62,635 bases of DNA from Rhizobium tibeticum (GTDB taxonomy: Bacteria; Pseudomonadota; Alphaproteobacteria; Rhizobiales; Rhizobiaceae): positions 1-62,635 of the forward strand of contig NZ_FOCV01000036.1 in the NCBI RefSeq assembly GCF_900110205.1, in the 5' to 3' direction. The notes under the pieces were generated by a model. The model ran no database searches, was not told the origin of the DNA, and was given only the letters and a program-made list of their open reading frames with translations. Made by a program: the position numbers and the translations under genes. Of the stretch, positions 45,668-53,934 are shown piece after piece; the stretch's first letter is position 1; each line of letters begins with the position of its first letter.

Positions 45668-47169
45668 ACGTGCAGGTCCTTCAATGCGATGTGGTCGGCG
45701 ACCCGCAGCGCCTGACTGGCGACCGTCAGAGCTGGATTCACCGCCGCCGAGGTCGGCAGGAAGCTGGCATCCACCACGAAAAGGTTCGCGTGGTCGTAGG
45801 AGCGGCAGTATGGGTCGAGAGGAGCACTTGCCGGATCGTTTCCGATGCGAACGGTGCCGCATTGGTGAGATGGCGTGCGCTTGTCGAAGGGCCTAGCGAG
45901 GACGATCGGGAATCCGATCGACTTGAGGATTGTTTTCAGCTTCGCCACCAGTGCGAGATGCGCATTCCAATTCGTCCGCTGCCACTGAAGAACGATGCGG
46001 TCCCCATCCACCCTCACGCGGCTTTCGGGGTTGGGCACGTCCTCGCTCATGGCATAGAAGTCGATCGCGTGAGCGGTGAGGTTCTGCAGCAGCCATTCCG
46101 GCGCCCAGGGCAGCGATCCCTTCAGCACCTTCGCCGAGATCCGACCCAGCAACTGAACATTCCCGAGTGGCGGACCGCCGTTTCCATCGGACAGATAGAA
46201 ATCGTTGAAGCCGAACGTCTTTTGATAGATCGAGGTGTTTCGATAGGTTGGCGATACTGCAATCACCGCCGAAGAGTTGTGGTTCATGAAATTGCGCCCG
46301 ACCTGATCGGAAGAATTCGCCAGTCCAGTTGGATGGCGCGTGTCCCCCGAACGCAGCAACAGAACAGCGGATTGAACGGCACCTGCCGACAGAATGACAA
46401 GCTTTGGAGTGACAACAATGTCCTCACCATTCTTGCGGTAGAAGACACGCTCGATCGTGCCGCCCAGGCCGGCCTCCAGCTTCGTGGCCTTGGCGTTCGT
46501 TTCGAGACGGACATTCGGATATTCCAAGGCCTTAAGGAGAGCAGCAGTTTCCGCATCCATCTTCCCATCGCGAGAATTCGGGTGCGCGTCCCAAGGCGTC
46601 TTGGCCTTCGAAAGCCATGCCTCAACGTTCACGCCCAATGGCAGCGAGAACGGGTGCAGACCTTTCGCTTTCAGCCGAGCTCTGACATCGGCGATCGGCG
46701 GCTCGTCGGGAACAGCGGGGTATTCGTAGTTGCCGGAGTGGGTTGGTTCAGTGGGGTCTTCGTTCAGGCTTCCCCGGACCTGATACATCTGTTCCGCCCG
46801 GTCGTACCAGGGTTCTAGGGCCTCATAGGGAAACGGCCATGCGGGCGAGATCCCTTCCGCGTGGCGGATCTCCTCGAAATCCTCCCTGCGATAGCGCGAC
46901 AGCACCGCGCCATAAAATTTCGAGTTGCCGCCGACATTGTAGTAGTTGCCCGGGTTAAAGCCGGTCCCGTCTGCCTCATACCAGGTTTCCTTCGGCCGAA
47001 AATGCCCGCGTTGGAAAATGGCCCGTTGGTCACGGTTTTCGGGGCGATCGGCAATGAAGTCGCCAGCCTCGAGGATGAGGATCTCGGCGCCGGTCGCCGC
47101 CAGTCCGGCGGCAACGGTGGAACCGCCCACGCCCGACCCTATGATGACGATATCAGGAGTGCTGCTCAT
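45664..47169 (-). CDS. GMC-family FAD oxidoreductase, sugar-oxidase-like
   Basis: A 501-residue flavoenzyme of a GMC branch different from the other one in the operon. FAD site VIIGSGVGGSTVAAGLAATG; N-terminal GNYYNVGGNSKFYGAVLSRYR in place of the choline-dehydrogenase signature; catalytic His in SHQCGTVRIG and Asn in VNPALTVASQ. This branch includes oxidases of sugars and aminoglycosides (paromamine-type), so it is the best candidate for the first oxidation of a carbohydrate. It starts 20 bases after the ABC ATPase. Confidence 0.87.
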   Translation of the reverse strand: MSSTPDIVIIGSGVGGSTVAAGLAATGAEILILEAGDFIADRPENRDQRAIFQRGHFRPKETWYEADGTGFNPGNYYNVGGNSKFYGAVLSRYRREDFEEIRHAEGISPAWPFPYEALEPWYDRAEQMYQVRGSLNEDPTEPTHSGNYEYPAVPDEPPIADVRARLKAKGLHPFSLPLGVNVEAWLSKAKTPWDAHPNSRDGKMDAETAALLKALEYPNVRLETNAKATKLEAGLGGTIERVFYRKNGEDIVVTPKLVILSAGAVQSAVLLLRSGDTRHPTGLANSSDQVGRNFMNHNSSAVIAVSPTYRNTSIYQKTFGFNDFYLSDGNGGPPLGNVQLLGRISAKVLKGSLPWAPEWLLQNLTAHAIDFYAMSEDVPNPESRVRVDGDRIVLQWQRTNWNAHLALVAKLKTILKSIGFPIVLARPFDKRTPSHQCGTVRIGNDPASAPLDPYCRSYDHANLFVVDASFLPTSAAVNPALTVASQALRVADHIALKDLHV

Positions 47170-47189
47170 TTCGAAAATCCAGTGCTAGA

Positions 47190-48305
47190 CTAAGCGATGC
47201 GCATCTGGCTTTGCGGATCGAAGAACACCGCCTTGTCGAGATTGAATGCCAGGCGAGCGCTCTGTCCCGGCTGAATCCGGGCGTCTGCGCGCAGACGTGC
47301 CACGACTTCCTTCCCGCCGAGCTTCGTCACGGCGAATGTATCCGATCCCGCAGGCTCCACGACCTCGATCAGGCAATCGCTCTCTGCCAGGGCCTTGGCG
47401 TTGCGGTCTGCACCGTCAGGATCGGTCAGCGCCTCCGGCCGGATGCCGAAGACGATCTCTCGGCCTGTATGCGCTTCAAGGGCGCCGTTGCCCGATGTCA
47501 CGGGAAGTCGGATTGGCTCCCCATGCGGACGCGCTAGCGATACGGTCAGTCCCGCAGCGCCCTTCTCTATCGTACCCGAGAGAAGATTCATGGCTGGCGA
47601 TCCCATGAAATCGGCGACGAACATGTTGGCGGGGTTGTTGTAGATTTCCGCAGGCGTTCCGAACTGCTGAACCTCTCCGTCCCGCATGACGGCGATCTTG
47701 GTGGCGAGCGTCATCGCCTCGATCTGGTCGTGGGTCACGTAGACGATCGTCGTGCCGGTTGCTTGATGAAGCCGCTTGATCTCGATGCGCATGTCGACGC
47801 GCAGCTTGGCGTCGAGGTTTGAGAGCGGCTCGTCGAACAGGAACAGTTTGGGATCGCGCACAAGTGCACGGCCCATGGCAACACGCTGCCGCTGACCACC
47901 CGACAGCTGACTCGGCTTGCGATCGAGCAGATGACCGATCTGCAGCACCTTGGCGACCTTGTCGATCGCCTTGTTGCGCTCCTCAAGCGGCACGCCGCGC
48001 ATCTCCATGCCAAAGGATATATTTCCGGCGACTGTCATGTTCGGATAAAGCGCATAGCTTTGGAACACCATCGCGATATCACGCTTCGACGGATGCAGGT
48101 CGGCGATGCTCCGACCATCGACGCGAATATCGCCCGCGGTGATCGACTCAAGGCCGGCAATCGTGTTCAGCAATGTCGACTTGCCGCAACCGGAGGGGCC
48201 GACCAGCACGAGGAAGCCGCCCTTCTCCAGCTCAAGGTCGATGCCCTTGAGGATTTCCAATGCACCGAAGCGCTTCTTGAGACCTGAAATTTCGAGGAAA
48301 GCCAT
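47190..48305 (-). CDS. Sugar ABC transporter ATPase (MalK/UgpC-like)
   Basis: A 371-residue ATPase with all canonical motifs, unlike the GlpS/GlpT pair: GPSGCGKST, LSGGQRQR, FDEPLSNLDAKLR and VTHDQIEAM, followed by a TOBE regulatory domain. As the only ATPase of the system it should act as a homodimer. It starts 4 bases after the MalG-like permease gene. Confidence 0.92.
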   Translation of the reverse strand: MAFLEISGLKKRFGALEILKGIDLELEKGGFLVLVGPSGCGKSTLLNTIAGLESITAGDIRVDGRSIADLHPSKRDIAMVFQSYALYPNMTVAGNISFGMEMRGVPLEERNKAIDKVAKVLQIGHLLDRKPSQLSGGQRQRVAMGRALVRDPKLFLFDEPLSNLDAKLRVDMRIEIKRLHQATGTTIVYVTHDQIEAMTLATKIAVMRDGEVQQFGTPAEIYNNPANMFVADFMGSPAMNLLSGTIEKGAAGLTVSLARPHGEPIRLPVTSGNGALEAHTGREIVFGIRPEALTDPDGADRNAKALAESDCLIEVVEPAGSDTFAVTKLGGKEVVARLRADARIQPGQSARLAFNLDKAVFFDPQSQMRIA

Positions 48306-48309
48306 TGGA

Positions 48310-49254
48310 TTATCCTTTGACAGCGCCCGCCATCAGACCACGCACGAAGTAGCGGCCGGCGAGAATGTAAACGAGGAGTGTGGGCAGGGCCGCGATCATC
48401 GCCGCCGCCATGTTGACGTTGTATTCAACGACACCGGTGGAGGTGTTCACGACGTTGTTGAGCGCCACGGTCATCGGCATGGAATCACCGGTTCCCGCAT
48501 AGGCTGACGCGAACAGGAAGTCGTTCCAGATGTTGGTGAACTGATAGATCACGGTGACGACGATGATCGGCAGCGAATTGGGAAGCATGATGCGGCGGAA
48601 AATCTGGAAGAAGCTCGCACCGTCCACCTGCGCCGCCTTCACCAACTCGGTCGGGAAGGCCTCGTAGTAGTTGCGGAAGAAGAGCGTCGTGAAGCCGAGA
48701 CCGTAGATGACGTGAACCGTGACGAGATTGACGGTCGGATTGCCGAAGCCCAGCGATACCCCAATCTCGTTGCGCAACATGGCTCCGAACCGGCCGAGGC
48801 TGCCAAGAATGGTCGCCATGGGCAGGAGGACTGACTGGAACGGAATGAAGCAGGCAAACAGCATCAAGCCGAAAACCAGCGTGTGCCCCGGAAAGCGCCA
48901 CTTCGTCAGCACGTAGCCGTTCAGCGCACCCATGATCGTGGAGATCGCCACGGCGGGAACGACCATCTTGATCGAGTTCCAGAAGTAACCCTTGATCCCG
49001 GCGCAGGTCAGACCGACGCAGGCCTCGCCCCAGGCCTTGAACCAGGGATCGATGGTCGGCGACTTCGGCAAGGCCAGCATATTGCCATTCTGGATCTCGT
49101 CCATGGTCTTGAACGAGGTGACGAGCATGACGAACAGCGGCATCAGGTAGACGATCGCGAATATCACCAGCAGGCCGTAGATGAAGATCCGGCTGAACAT
49201 TCTTGAGCGTGCCGCATTGGCCGCGTCGGAAAGGGTGGAGGAAACGGCGCTCAT
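48310..49254 (-). CDS. Sugar ABC transporter permease (MalG-like)
   Basis: A 314-residue inner-membrane subunit with six helices. The EAA loop is PTELVKAAQVDGASFFQIFRRIMLP. Its start overlaps the stop of the preceding permease gene by four bases (ATGA). Together with the MalF-like protein it forms a CUT1-type importer. Confidence 0.9.
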   Translation of the reverse strand: MSAVSSTLSDAANAARSRMFSRIFIYGLLVIFAIVYLMPLFVMLVTSFKTMDEIQNGNMLALPKSPTIDPWFKAWGEACVGLTCAGIKGYFWNSIKMVVPAVAISTIMGALNGYVLTKWRFPGHTLVFGLMLFACFIPFQSVLLPMATILGSLGRFGAMLRNEIGVSLGFGNPTVNLVTVHVIYGLGFTTLFFRNYYEAFPTELVKAAQVDGASFFQIFRRIMLPNSLPIIVVTVIYQFTNIWNDFLFASAYAGTGDSMPMTVALNNVVNTSTGVVEYNVNMAAAMIAALPTLLVYILAGRYFVRGLMAGAVKG

Positions 49255-50204
49255 CGCGATTTCTCCCGAAGTTCGGAATAGAGATACGGAACGATGATTG
49301 CCGAGATCGTCATCAGCATGATCACCGCGCTGGCCGAACCGACCGCCATCTCATTTCGCTTGAAGGTGTATTCGTACATGAAGTTGGACGGCAGCCAGGC
49401 CGAGCCGCCAGGTCCGCCCGATGTCAGCGCCACGACGAGGTCGTAAGACTTGATCGCCATGTGCGCGAGCACGATGAACGCCGACAGAAAGATCGGCCGC
49501 AGCAGCGGAATAATGATGCGTCGATAGAGCTGCACCGTCGTTGCGCCGTCGATCTGTGCCGCCTTCATGATCTCGCTGTCAATGCCGCGAAGGCCTGCGA
49601 GAAACATCGCCATCACAAAGCCGGAAGCTTGCCAAACGCCGGCGATCACCACGGTATAGATCACGAAATCCTTGTTCTTGATCCAGTCGAAATGGAAGCT
49701 CGTCCAGCCGAACTGATGCAGTGTCTGCTCAAGGCCAAGCCCCGGATCGAGGAACCATTTCCAGGCAACGCCCGTGACGATGAAGGAAAGCGCCATCGGG
49801 TAAAGGAAGATGGGTCGCAGCAGGCCTTCCCCGCGGATCTTCTGATCCAGCAAGATCGCCAGAAACAGGCCGAGGGCGAGGCAGATACCGATGTAGAGAA
49901 AACCGAAAATGCCCATGTTGGTGATCGAGGTGTACCAACTGGACGGCGGATCGCTTTCAAACGTCCAGCGCCACAGCCGTTGATAGGCGCGTGGCCCCGT
50001 CAGGGCATAGGACGGAAAGGTCTTGGAATTGGTGAAGGACAGATAGACCGTCCAGATGATGAAGCCGTACACGAAGACAAGCGTGATGACGAAACTCGGC
50101 GCGAGCACGATCTTCGGCAGCGCGTCCTGCAGGCGCGCGCGGATTGAAATGGGCGTTCCCCGATGTGGTGCGAGAACAGATTTATCTGTAGCGATGGTGC
50201 TCAT
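49251..50204 (-). CDS. Sugar ABC transporter permease (MalF-like)
   Basis: A 317-residue inner-membrane subunit with six helices; the EAA loop is DSEIMKAAQIDGATTVQLYRRIIIP. I start it at the ATG at 50204, with GGAGGGG 8 bases upstream, rather than ten codons earlier. A strong hairpin stands between it and the binding-protein gene. Confidence 0.9.
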   Translation of the reverse strand: MSTIATDKSVLAPHRGTPISIRARLQDALPKIVLAPSFVITLVFVYGFIIWTVYLSFTNSKTFPSYALTGPRAYQRLWRWTFESDPPSSWYTSITNMGIFGFLYIGICLALGLFLAILLDQKIRGEGLLRPIFLYPMALSFIVTGVAWKWFLDPGLGLEQTLHQFGWTSFHFDWIKNKDFVIYTVVIAGVWQASGFVMAMFLAGLRGIDSEIMKAAQIDGATTVQLYRRIIIPLLRPIFLSAFIVLAHMAIKSYDLVVALTSGGPGGSAWLPSNFMYEYTFKRNEMAVGSASAVIMLMTISAIIVPYLYSELREKSR

Positions 50205-50241
50205 GGGTTCATCCCCTCCGACGATGTCGTCCATTACGAAA

Positions 50242-50268
50242 TCTTCCCCGCCACAAAGGCGGGGAAGA
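50242..50268 (-). promoter_or_regulatory. Strong intercistronic stem-loop after the sugar-binding protein gene
   Basis: TCTTCCCCGCC and GGCGGGGAAGA form a perfect 11-bp stem with the loop ACAAA, 16 bases after the stop at 50285. It lacks a T-run and probably protects the binding-protein mRNA or lowers read-through to the permeases. Confidence 0.6.
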
Positions 50269-50284
50269 CCGTAGGAGGCCGTGA

Positions 50285-51547
50285 TTACTTGGCGTCTTCA
50301 ATTGCCTTGACGAGCTCTTCGACCGCCTGATCGGAGGTCTTGATCTGGCCATGCACGAACTTGGAGACGACGTCCTTGTAAGCATTGGCGACGGCTGGAG
50401 GAGCGCCATAGCCCTGTGCCAGCGAGCCGAACAGCGTGCCACCTTCGTTGGCAGCCTTCAGGTCGGCGATCCCCTTCTTGCCGCAAGCGTCGAAGTCGGT
50501 ATCCGGAACGTCGGTACGAGCCGGAACCGAGCCCTTGACGACGTTGAACGCAGACTGGAAGCTCTTGGAAAGAGTTGCCGTTGCAAGCGCGACCTGGGCC
50601 GCCTTGCGATCGTCCGGCACATTGAACATGCCGAACATGTCGGAGTTGTAGATGACGCTGCCGTCAGTGCCCGGGAAGCGGTAGCACAGGAAATCCGTAT
50701 TCGGCGTCTTCTTGGCCGCTACGAATTCGCCCTTTGCCCAATCGCCCATAACCTGAACGAGGGCATCGCCCTTGATGACCATGGCCGTTGCAAGGTTCCA
50801 ATCACGTCCGGAGAAGTTCGGATCGACGTATGTAACGATCTTCTGGAGGTTGTCGAACGACTTCTTCATCGTGTCCGACTTGAGCGACTCCTCGTCGAGA
50901 TCGTTCATGGCCTTCTTGTAGAACTCGGGGCCGCCTGTCGACAGAACGATCGAGTCGAACATCGTTGCTTCCTGCCAGTTCTGGCCGCCGAGCGCGAGCG
51001 GGGTGACACCTGCCGCCTTGGCCTTGTCGAGCAGCGCGATCAGATCGTCGAAGGTCTTCGGCTCGGTGCCGCCGATCTTCTCCATGACAGCCTTGTTGAT
51101 CCACAGCCAGTTGACGGAGTGAACGTTGACCGGAGCAGCAACCCACTTGCCGTCATAAACGGAGAACTTCTGCAGCGCTGCCGGAACGGATTTGTCCCAG
51201 CCTTCCTTCTTTGCCGTCTCGGTCAGGTCGCCCATGACGCCTGCCTGCGCGTAGTCGAGGACGGTGTAACCGAGCATCTGGGATGCCGTCGGATAGGTGC
51301 CCGCTGCGACCATGGCCTTCAGCGCGGTCATTGCGGCATCACCACCACCGCCGGCAACCGGCACGTCCTTCCAGGCAAACCCTTCCTTGGAAAGGTCCTC
51401 CTTGAGGACGTTGAGAGCCGCAGCTTCGCCGCCCGACGTCCACCAATGCAGCATCTGGACTTCTTTCACGTCGGCAGCGCGCGCCAAGCCGCCCGCCGCG
51501 CCCATTGCCAATGCGACCGCTGCGGTCGCCGTAAGAAACCTGCGCAT
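50285..51547 (-). CDS. Sugar ABC transporter substrate-binding protein
   Basis: A 420-residue periplasmic binding protein with a signal peptide (cleavage after ARA-A near residue 24). It is a cluster-B/CUT1 type protein (VQMLHWWTSGGEAAALNVL at the start of the mature part), related to glucose/mannose-type and glycoside-binding proteins. An 87-base gap before it, with GGAGG upstream of the start, may hold a second promoter of the operon. Confidence 0.9.
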   Translation of the reverse strand: MRRFLTATAAVALAMGAAGGLARAADVKEVQMLHWWTSGGEAAALNVLKEDLSKEGFAWKDVPVAGGGGDAAMTALKAMVAAGTYPTASQMLGYTVLDYAQAGVMGDLTETAKKEGWDKSVPAALQKFSVYDGKWVAAPVNVHSVNWLWINKAVMEKIGGTEPKTFDDLIALLDKAKAAGVTPLALGGQNWQEATMFDSIVLSTGGPEFYKKAMNDLDEESLKSDTMKKSFDNLQKIVTYVDPNFSGRDWNLATAMVIKGDALVQVMGDWAKGEFVAAKKTPNTDFLCYRFPGTDGSVIYNSDMFGMFNVPDDRKAAQVALATATLSKSFQSAFNVVKGSVPARTDVPDTDFDACGKKGIADLKAANEGGTLFGSLAQGYGAPPAVANAYKDVVSKFVHGQIKTSDQAVEELVKAIEDAK

Positions 51548-51634
51548 GTTAAACCTCCCAGTTTAAAGTGTGGAACGGAACCCATTCCCGCTCCAATTAC
51601 CCGCCCTCCTCGAGCGTGGTCTCCCTCAAGCCAG

Positions 51635-53155
51635 CTACGCCAGCTTTTCCCTCTGCGGCATCCACCAGTTGGTCCGGCTGCCAATATGCATGTTGAACGT
51701 CTTCGTCTCGGTATAGTCCTCCACCGCACGGCGGCCGAGTTCGCGGCCGAGGCCAGACTGCTTGTAGCCACCGAACGGGAGCTCGGAAGCCCCGTCCATG
51801 AAGGTGTTCATCCAGACCGTACCGGCGCGCACCCTGCGCCCGACGGTCAGGCAGGTATCGAAGTCTCGGCTCCAGACGCCCGCCGAAAGGCCGTAGTCGA
51901 TCGCGTTTGCGATCTCGATCGCTTCCGCAGTGGTTTCGAACGTGAGGACGGACAAGACAGGACCGAAGACCTCCTCGCGCGCAACCGCCATGCTAGGCGT
52001 AACAGCTTCGAGGATGGTTGGTGCCATGTATTGCCCCATGCCCAAGTCGAGTTTATCACCGCCATGCGCGACCTGTGCACCGCTGCTTGTCGCGCCAGCC
52101 ACGTAACCAGCAATCTTCTCCAGATGCTGCGGTGTGATGATAGCACCAACCTGCGTTGTTGGATCAAGTGGATCGCCGACCTTGACGTCCTTGGCGAGTT
52201 CCACCACGCGCCTGACGACGTTAGACGCGATGTTCTTGTGGAGGATCAAGCGCGAGCCTGCATTGCAGCATTCGCCGGCATTGAAATAGGCGCCGAAGAC
52301 GGCCGCATCGATGAACGCATCGAGATCCGCATCCGGGAACACGATCTGTGGGTTCTTGCCACCCAGTTCCAGCGAGACCTTTTTGAGCGTCTGCGCGGCA
52401 TTCGTCATGGTGAGTTTGCCGACACCGGTCGAACCGGTGAATGAAATCATGTCGACCGCAGGATGGGACGTCATGATTGCGCCGACCTCGGGTCCCGTAC
52501 CGGTGACAATGTTGACGACGCCGTCCGGAACGCCCGCCTCCTGCAGGATTTCACCCAACACGAGCGTCGACCCTGAGGTCAGTTCCGATGGCTTGACGGC
52601 CGTGGTGCAACCCGCCGCCAATGCAAAGGGAAGCTTCTGACCGACGATCAGGAAGGGGAAGTTCCAGGGTGTAATGATCGATACCACGCCGATCGCTTCA
52701 CGCAGGACGACACCCAGCGTACCGTCTCCAAGGGTGTTGTAACTTTCACCGTGCAGATCGCGGGCAAGTGCTGCGGCATATCGCCAGATGTCAACCGAGC
52801 CGGCGATCTCACCCCGCACCTGGGAAATCGGCTTGCCGGCTTCGATCGCGTCCAGAAACGCGAGTTCTTCCGCACGGGCCGTAATCAGGCCAGCTGCCTT
52901 GAGCAGAACGGCGGATCGCTCGGAAGCGGTCATCCGCGGCCACGGTCCATGATCGAAAGCCTTGCGAGCAGCGAGGATCGCCCGCTCGGCATCTGCCTTG
53001 CTGCCAGCCGGAAATCGGCTCACCACGACACCATGGCTCGGCGCAATGCGCTCGATCGGTTGGGAGGACCCGGCTTCCCACTTGCCGTCGACCAGCATCT
53101 TGAAGTCGCGGGCCCTGTGGTCGCCAAGCGCCTTCGGATTCACCAAAACCGTCAT
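51635..53155 (-). CDS. NAD(P)-dependent aldehyde dehydrogenase
   Basis: A 506-residue ALDH with Glu263 (LELGGKNP) and nucleophile Cys297 (AGECCNAGSR), plus the PWNFP and FTGSTGVGK cofactor motifs. I start it at the ATG at 53155, which overlaps the upstream stop by one base (TAATG) and has AAGGGAGA at the right distance; the ATG at 53161 is too close to that site. It should oxidise an aldehyde formed in the pathway to the acid that the CoA-transferase then activates. Confidence 0.92.
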   Translation of the reverse strand: MTVLVNPKALGDHRARDFKMLVDGKWEAGSSQPIERIAPSHGVVVSRFPAGSKADAERAILAARKAFDHGPWPRMTASERSAVLLKAAGLITARAEELAFLDAIEAGKPISQVRGEIAGSVDIWRYAAALARDLHGESYNTLGDGTLGVVLREAIGVVSIITPWNFPFLIVGQKLPFALAAGCTTAVKPSELTSGSTLVLGEILQEAGVPDGVVNIVTGTGPEVGAIMTSHPAVDMISFTGSTGVGKLTMTNAAQTLKKVSLELGGKNPQIVFPDADLDAFIDAAVFGAYFNAGECCNAGSRLILHKNIASNVVRRVVELAKDVKVGDPLDPTTQVGAIITPQHLEKIAGYVAGATSSGAQVAHGGDKLDLGMGQYMAPTILEAVTPSMAVAREEVFGPVLSVLTFETTAEAIEIANAIDYGLSAGVWSRDFDTCLTVGRRVRAGTVWMNTFMDGASELPFGGYKQSGLGRELGRRAVEDYTETKTFNMHIGSRTNWWMPQREKLA

Positions 53156-53934
53156 TACCATTCTCCCTTGAACTTTGCCGGGCGCTTCTCGCTGAAGGAA
53201 GCAATGCCCTCCTTGAGATCGGCGGTCTTCGCAACGAGGATCGAACCCAACGCTTCGACGGCGGTGCCGTTGTCCTCGCCGTTTGCTGAAGCGATCATCA
53301 GCTTCACGATCTCGAGCGCGGCAGGCCCCCTTGCCGAGACCCTCTGCGCATAATCCTTCGCGGCATCGACCGCGTTTCCGCTCGATGTGACCGCATCCAC
53401 GATGCCGAGCACATGGGCCTCCTCCGCAGTGAAAATTTCGCCACCCAGCGCCATGCGACGAACGACCTGCGCTCCGAAGCGCTTGACCAGGCGTTGCGTT
53501 CCAGACCAGCCGGGAACCATGCCTAGACCGGTCTCGGGAAGTCCGATCTTGACGTGCTCTTCAGCAATGCGAATGTCAGCGACGCCAGCGAGCTCCAGCC
53601 CACCGCCGAGGGCATGCCCATTGAGGGCGGCGATCAGCGGTATCCTGAGGGTCGCAAGTCTTTCAAAAACGCGATGTCCGTAGCGCACCCAGGCATGACC
53701 GAATTCCTGCGGCTGCATGCCGCCCCAGGCCTTGATGTCGCCGCCGGCAGAAAAGCCCTTGCCCTCGCCCGTCAGGATTGCCGCGCGCACGTCGGCGTTT
53801 GCCTCGACTTTGTCGGCTGCATCTGAAAGCGCCCTAAGCATGTCCAGATCAAGCGCATTGAGCTTCTCTGGACGCGATACCGTCATGATCGCGACGTGAT
53901 CCTCGACTTGGATTCTTACGGTGCCGCTAGCCAT
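53155..53934 (-). CDS. Enoyl-CoA hydratase/isomerase family protein
   Basis: A 259-residue crotonase-fold protein. Oxyanion-hole regions GFSAGGDIKAWG and LNGHALGGGLELA are present, and Glu is kept in GLPETGLGMVPGWSGTQRL. The ATG at 53934 is preceded by GGAGGG at 8 bases; a GTG three codons earlier is weaker. It overlaps the CoA-transferase gene by 8 bases. The family also includes hydrolases and lyases, so hydration of a double bond is only the default guess. Confidence 0.9.
   Translation of the reverse strand: MASGTVRIQVEDHVAIMTVSRPEKLNALDLDMLRALSDAADKVEANADVRAAILTGEGKGFSAGGDIKAWGGMQPQEFGHAWVRYGHRVFERLATLRIPLIAALNGHALGGGLELAGVADIRIAEEHVKIGLPETGLGMVPGWSGTQRLVKRFGAQVVRRMALGGEIFTAEEAHVLGIVDAVTSSGNAVDAAKDYAQRVSARGPAALEIVKLMIASANGEDNGTAVEALGSILVAKTADLKEGIASFSEKRPAKFKGEW

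Noticed and set aside
51570..51596. Possible third LacI operator before the sugar-binding protein gene
   Set aside because: The half-sites GTGGAACG and CGCTCCAA fit the motif, but they are separated instead of adjacent, so they do not form the same 14-bp palindrome.
50351..52444. Plus-strand frame of 697 codons
   Set aside because: It runs antisense across the binding-protein and aldehyde dehydrogenase genes and through the gap between them; composition is shadow-like.
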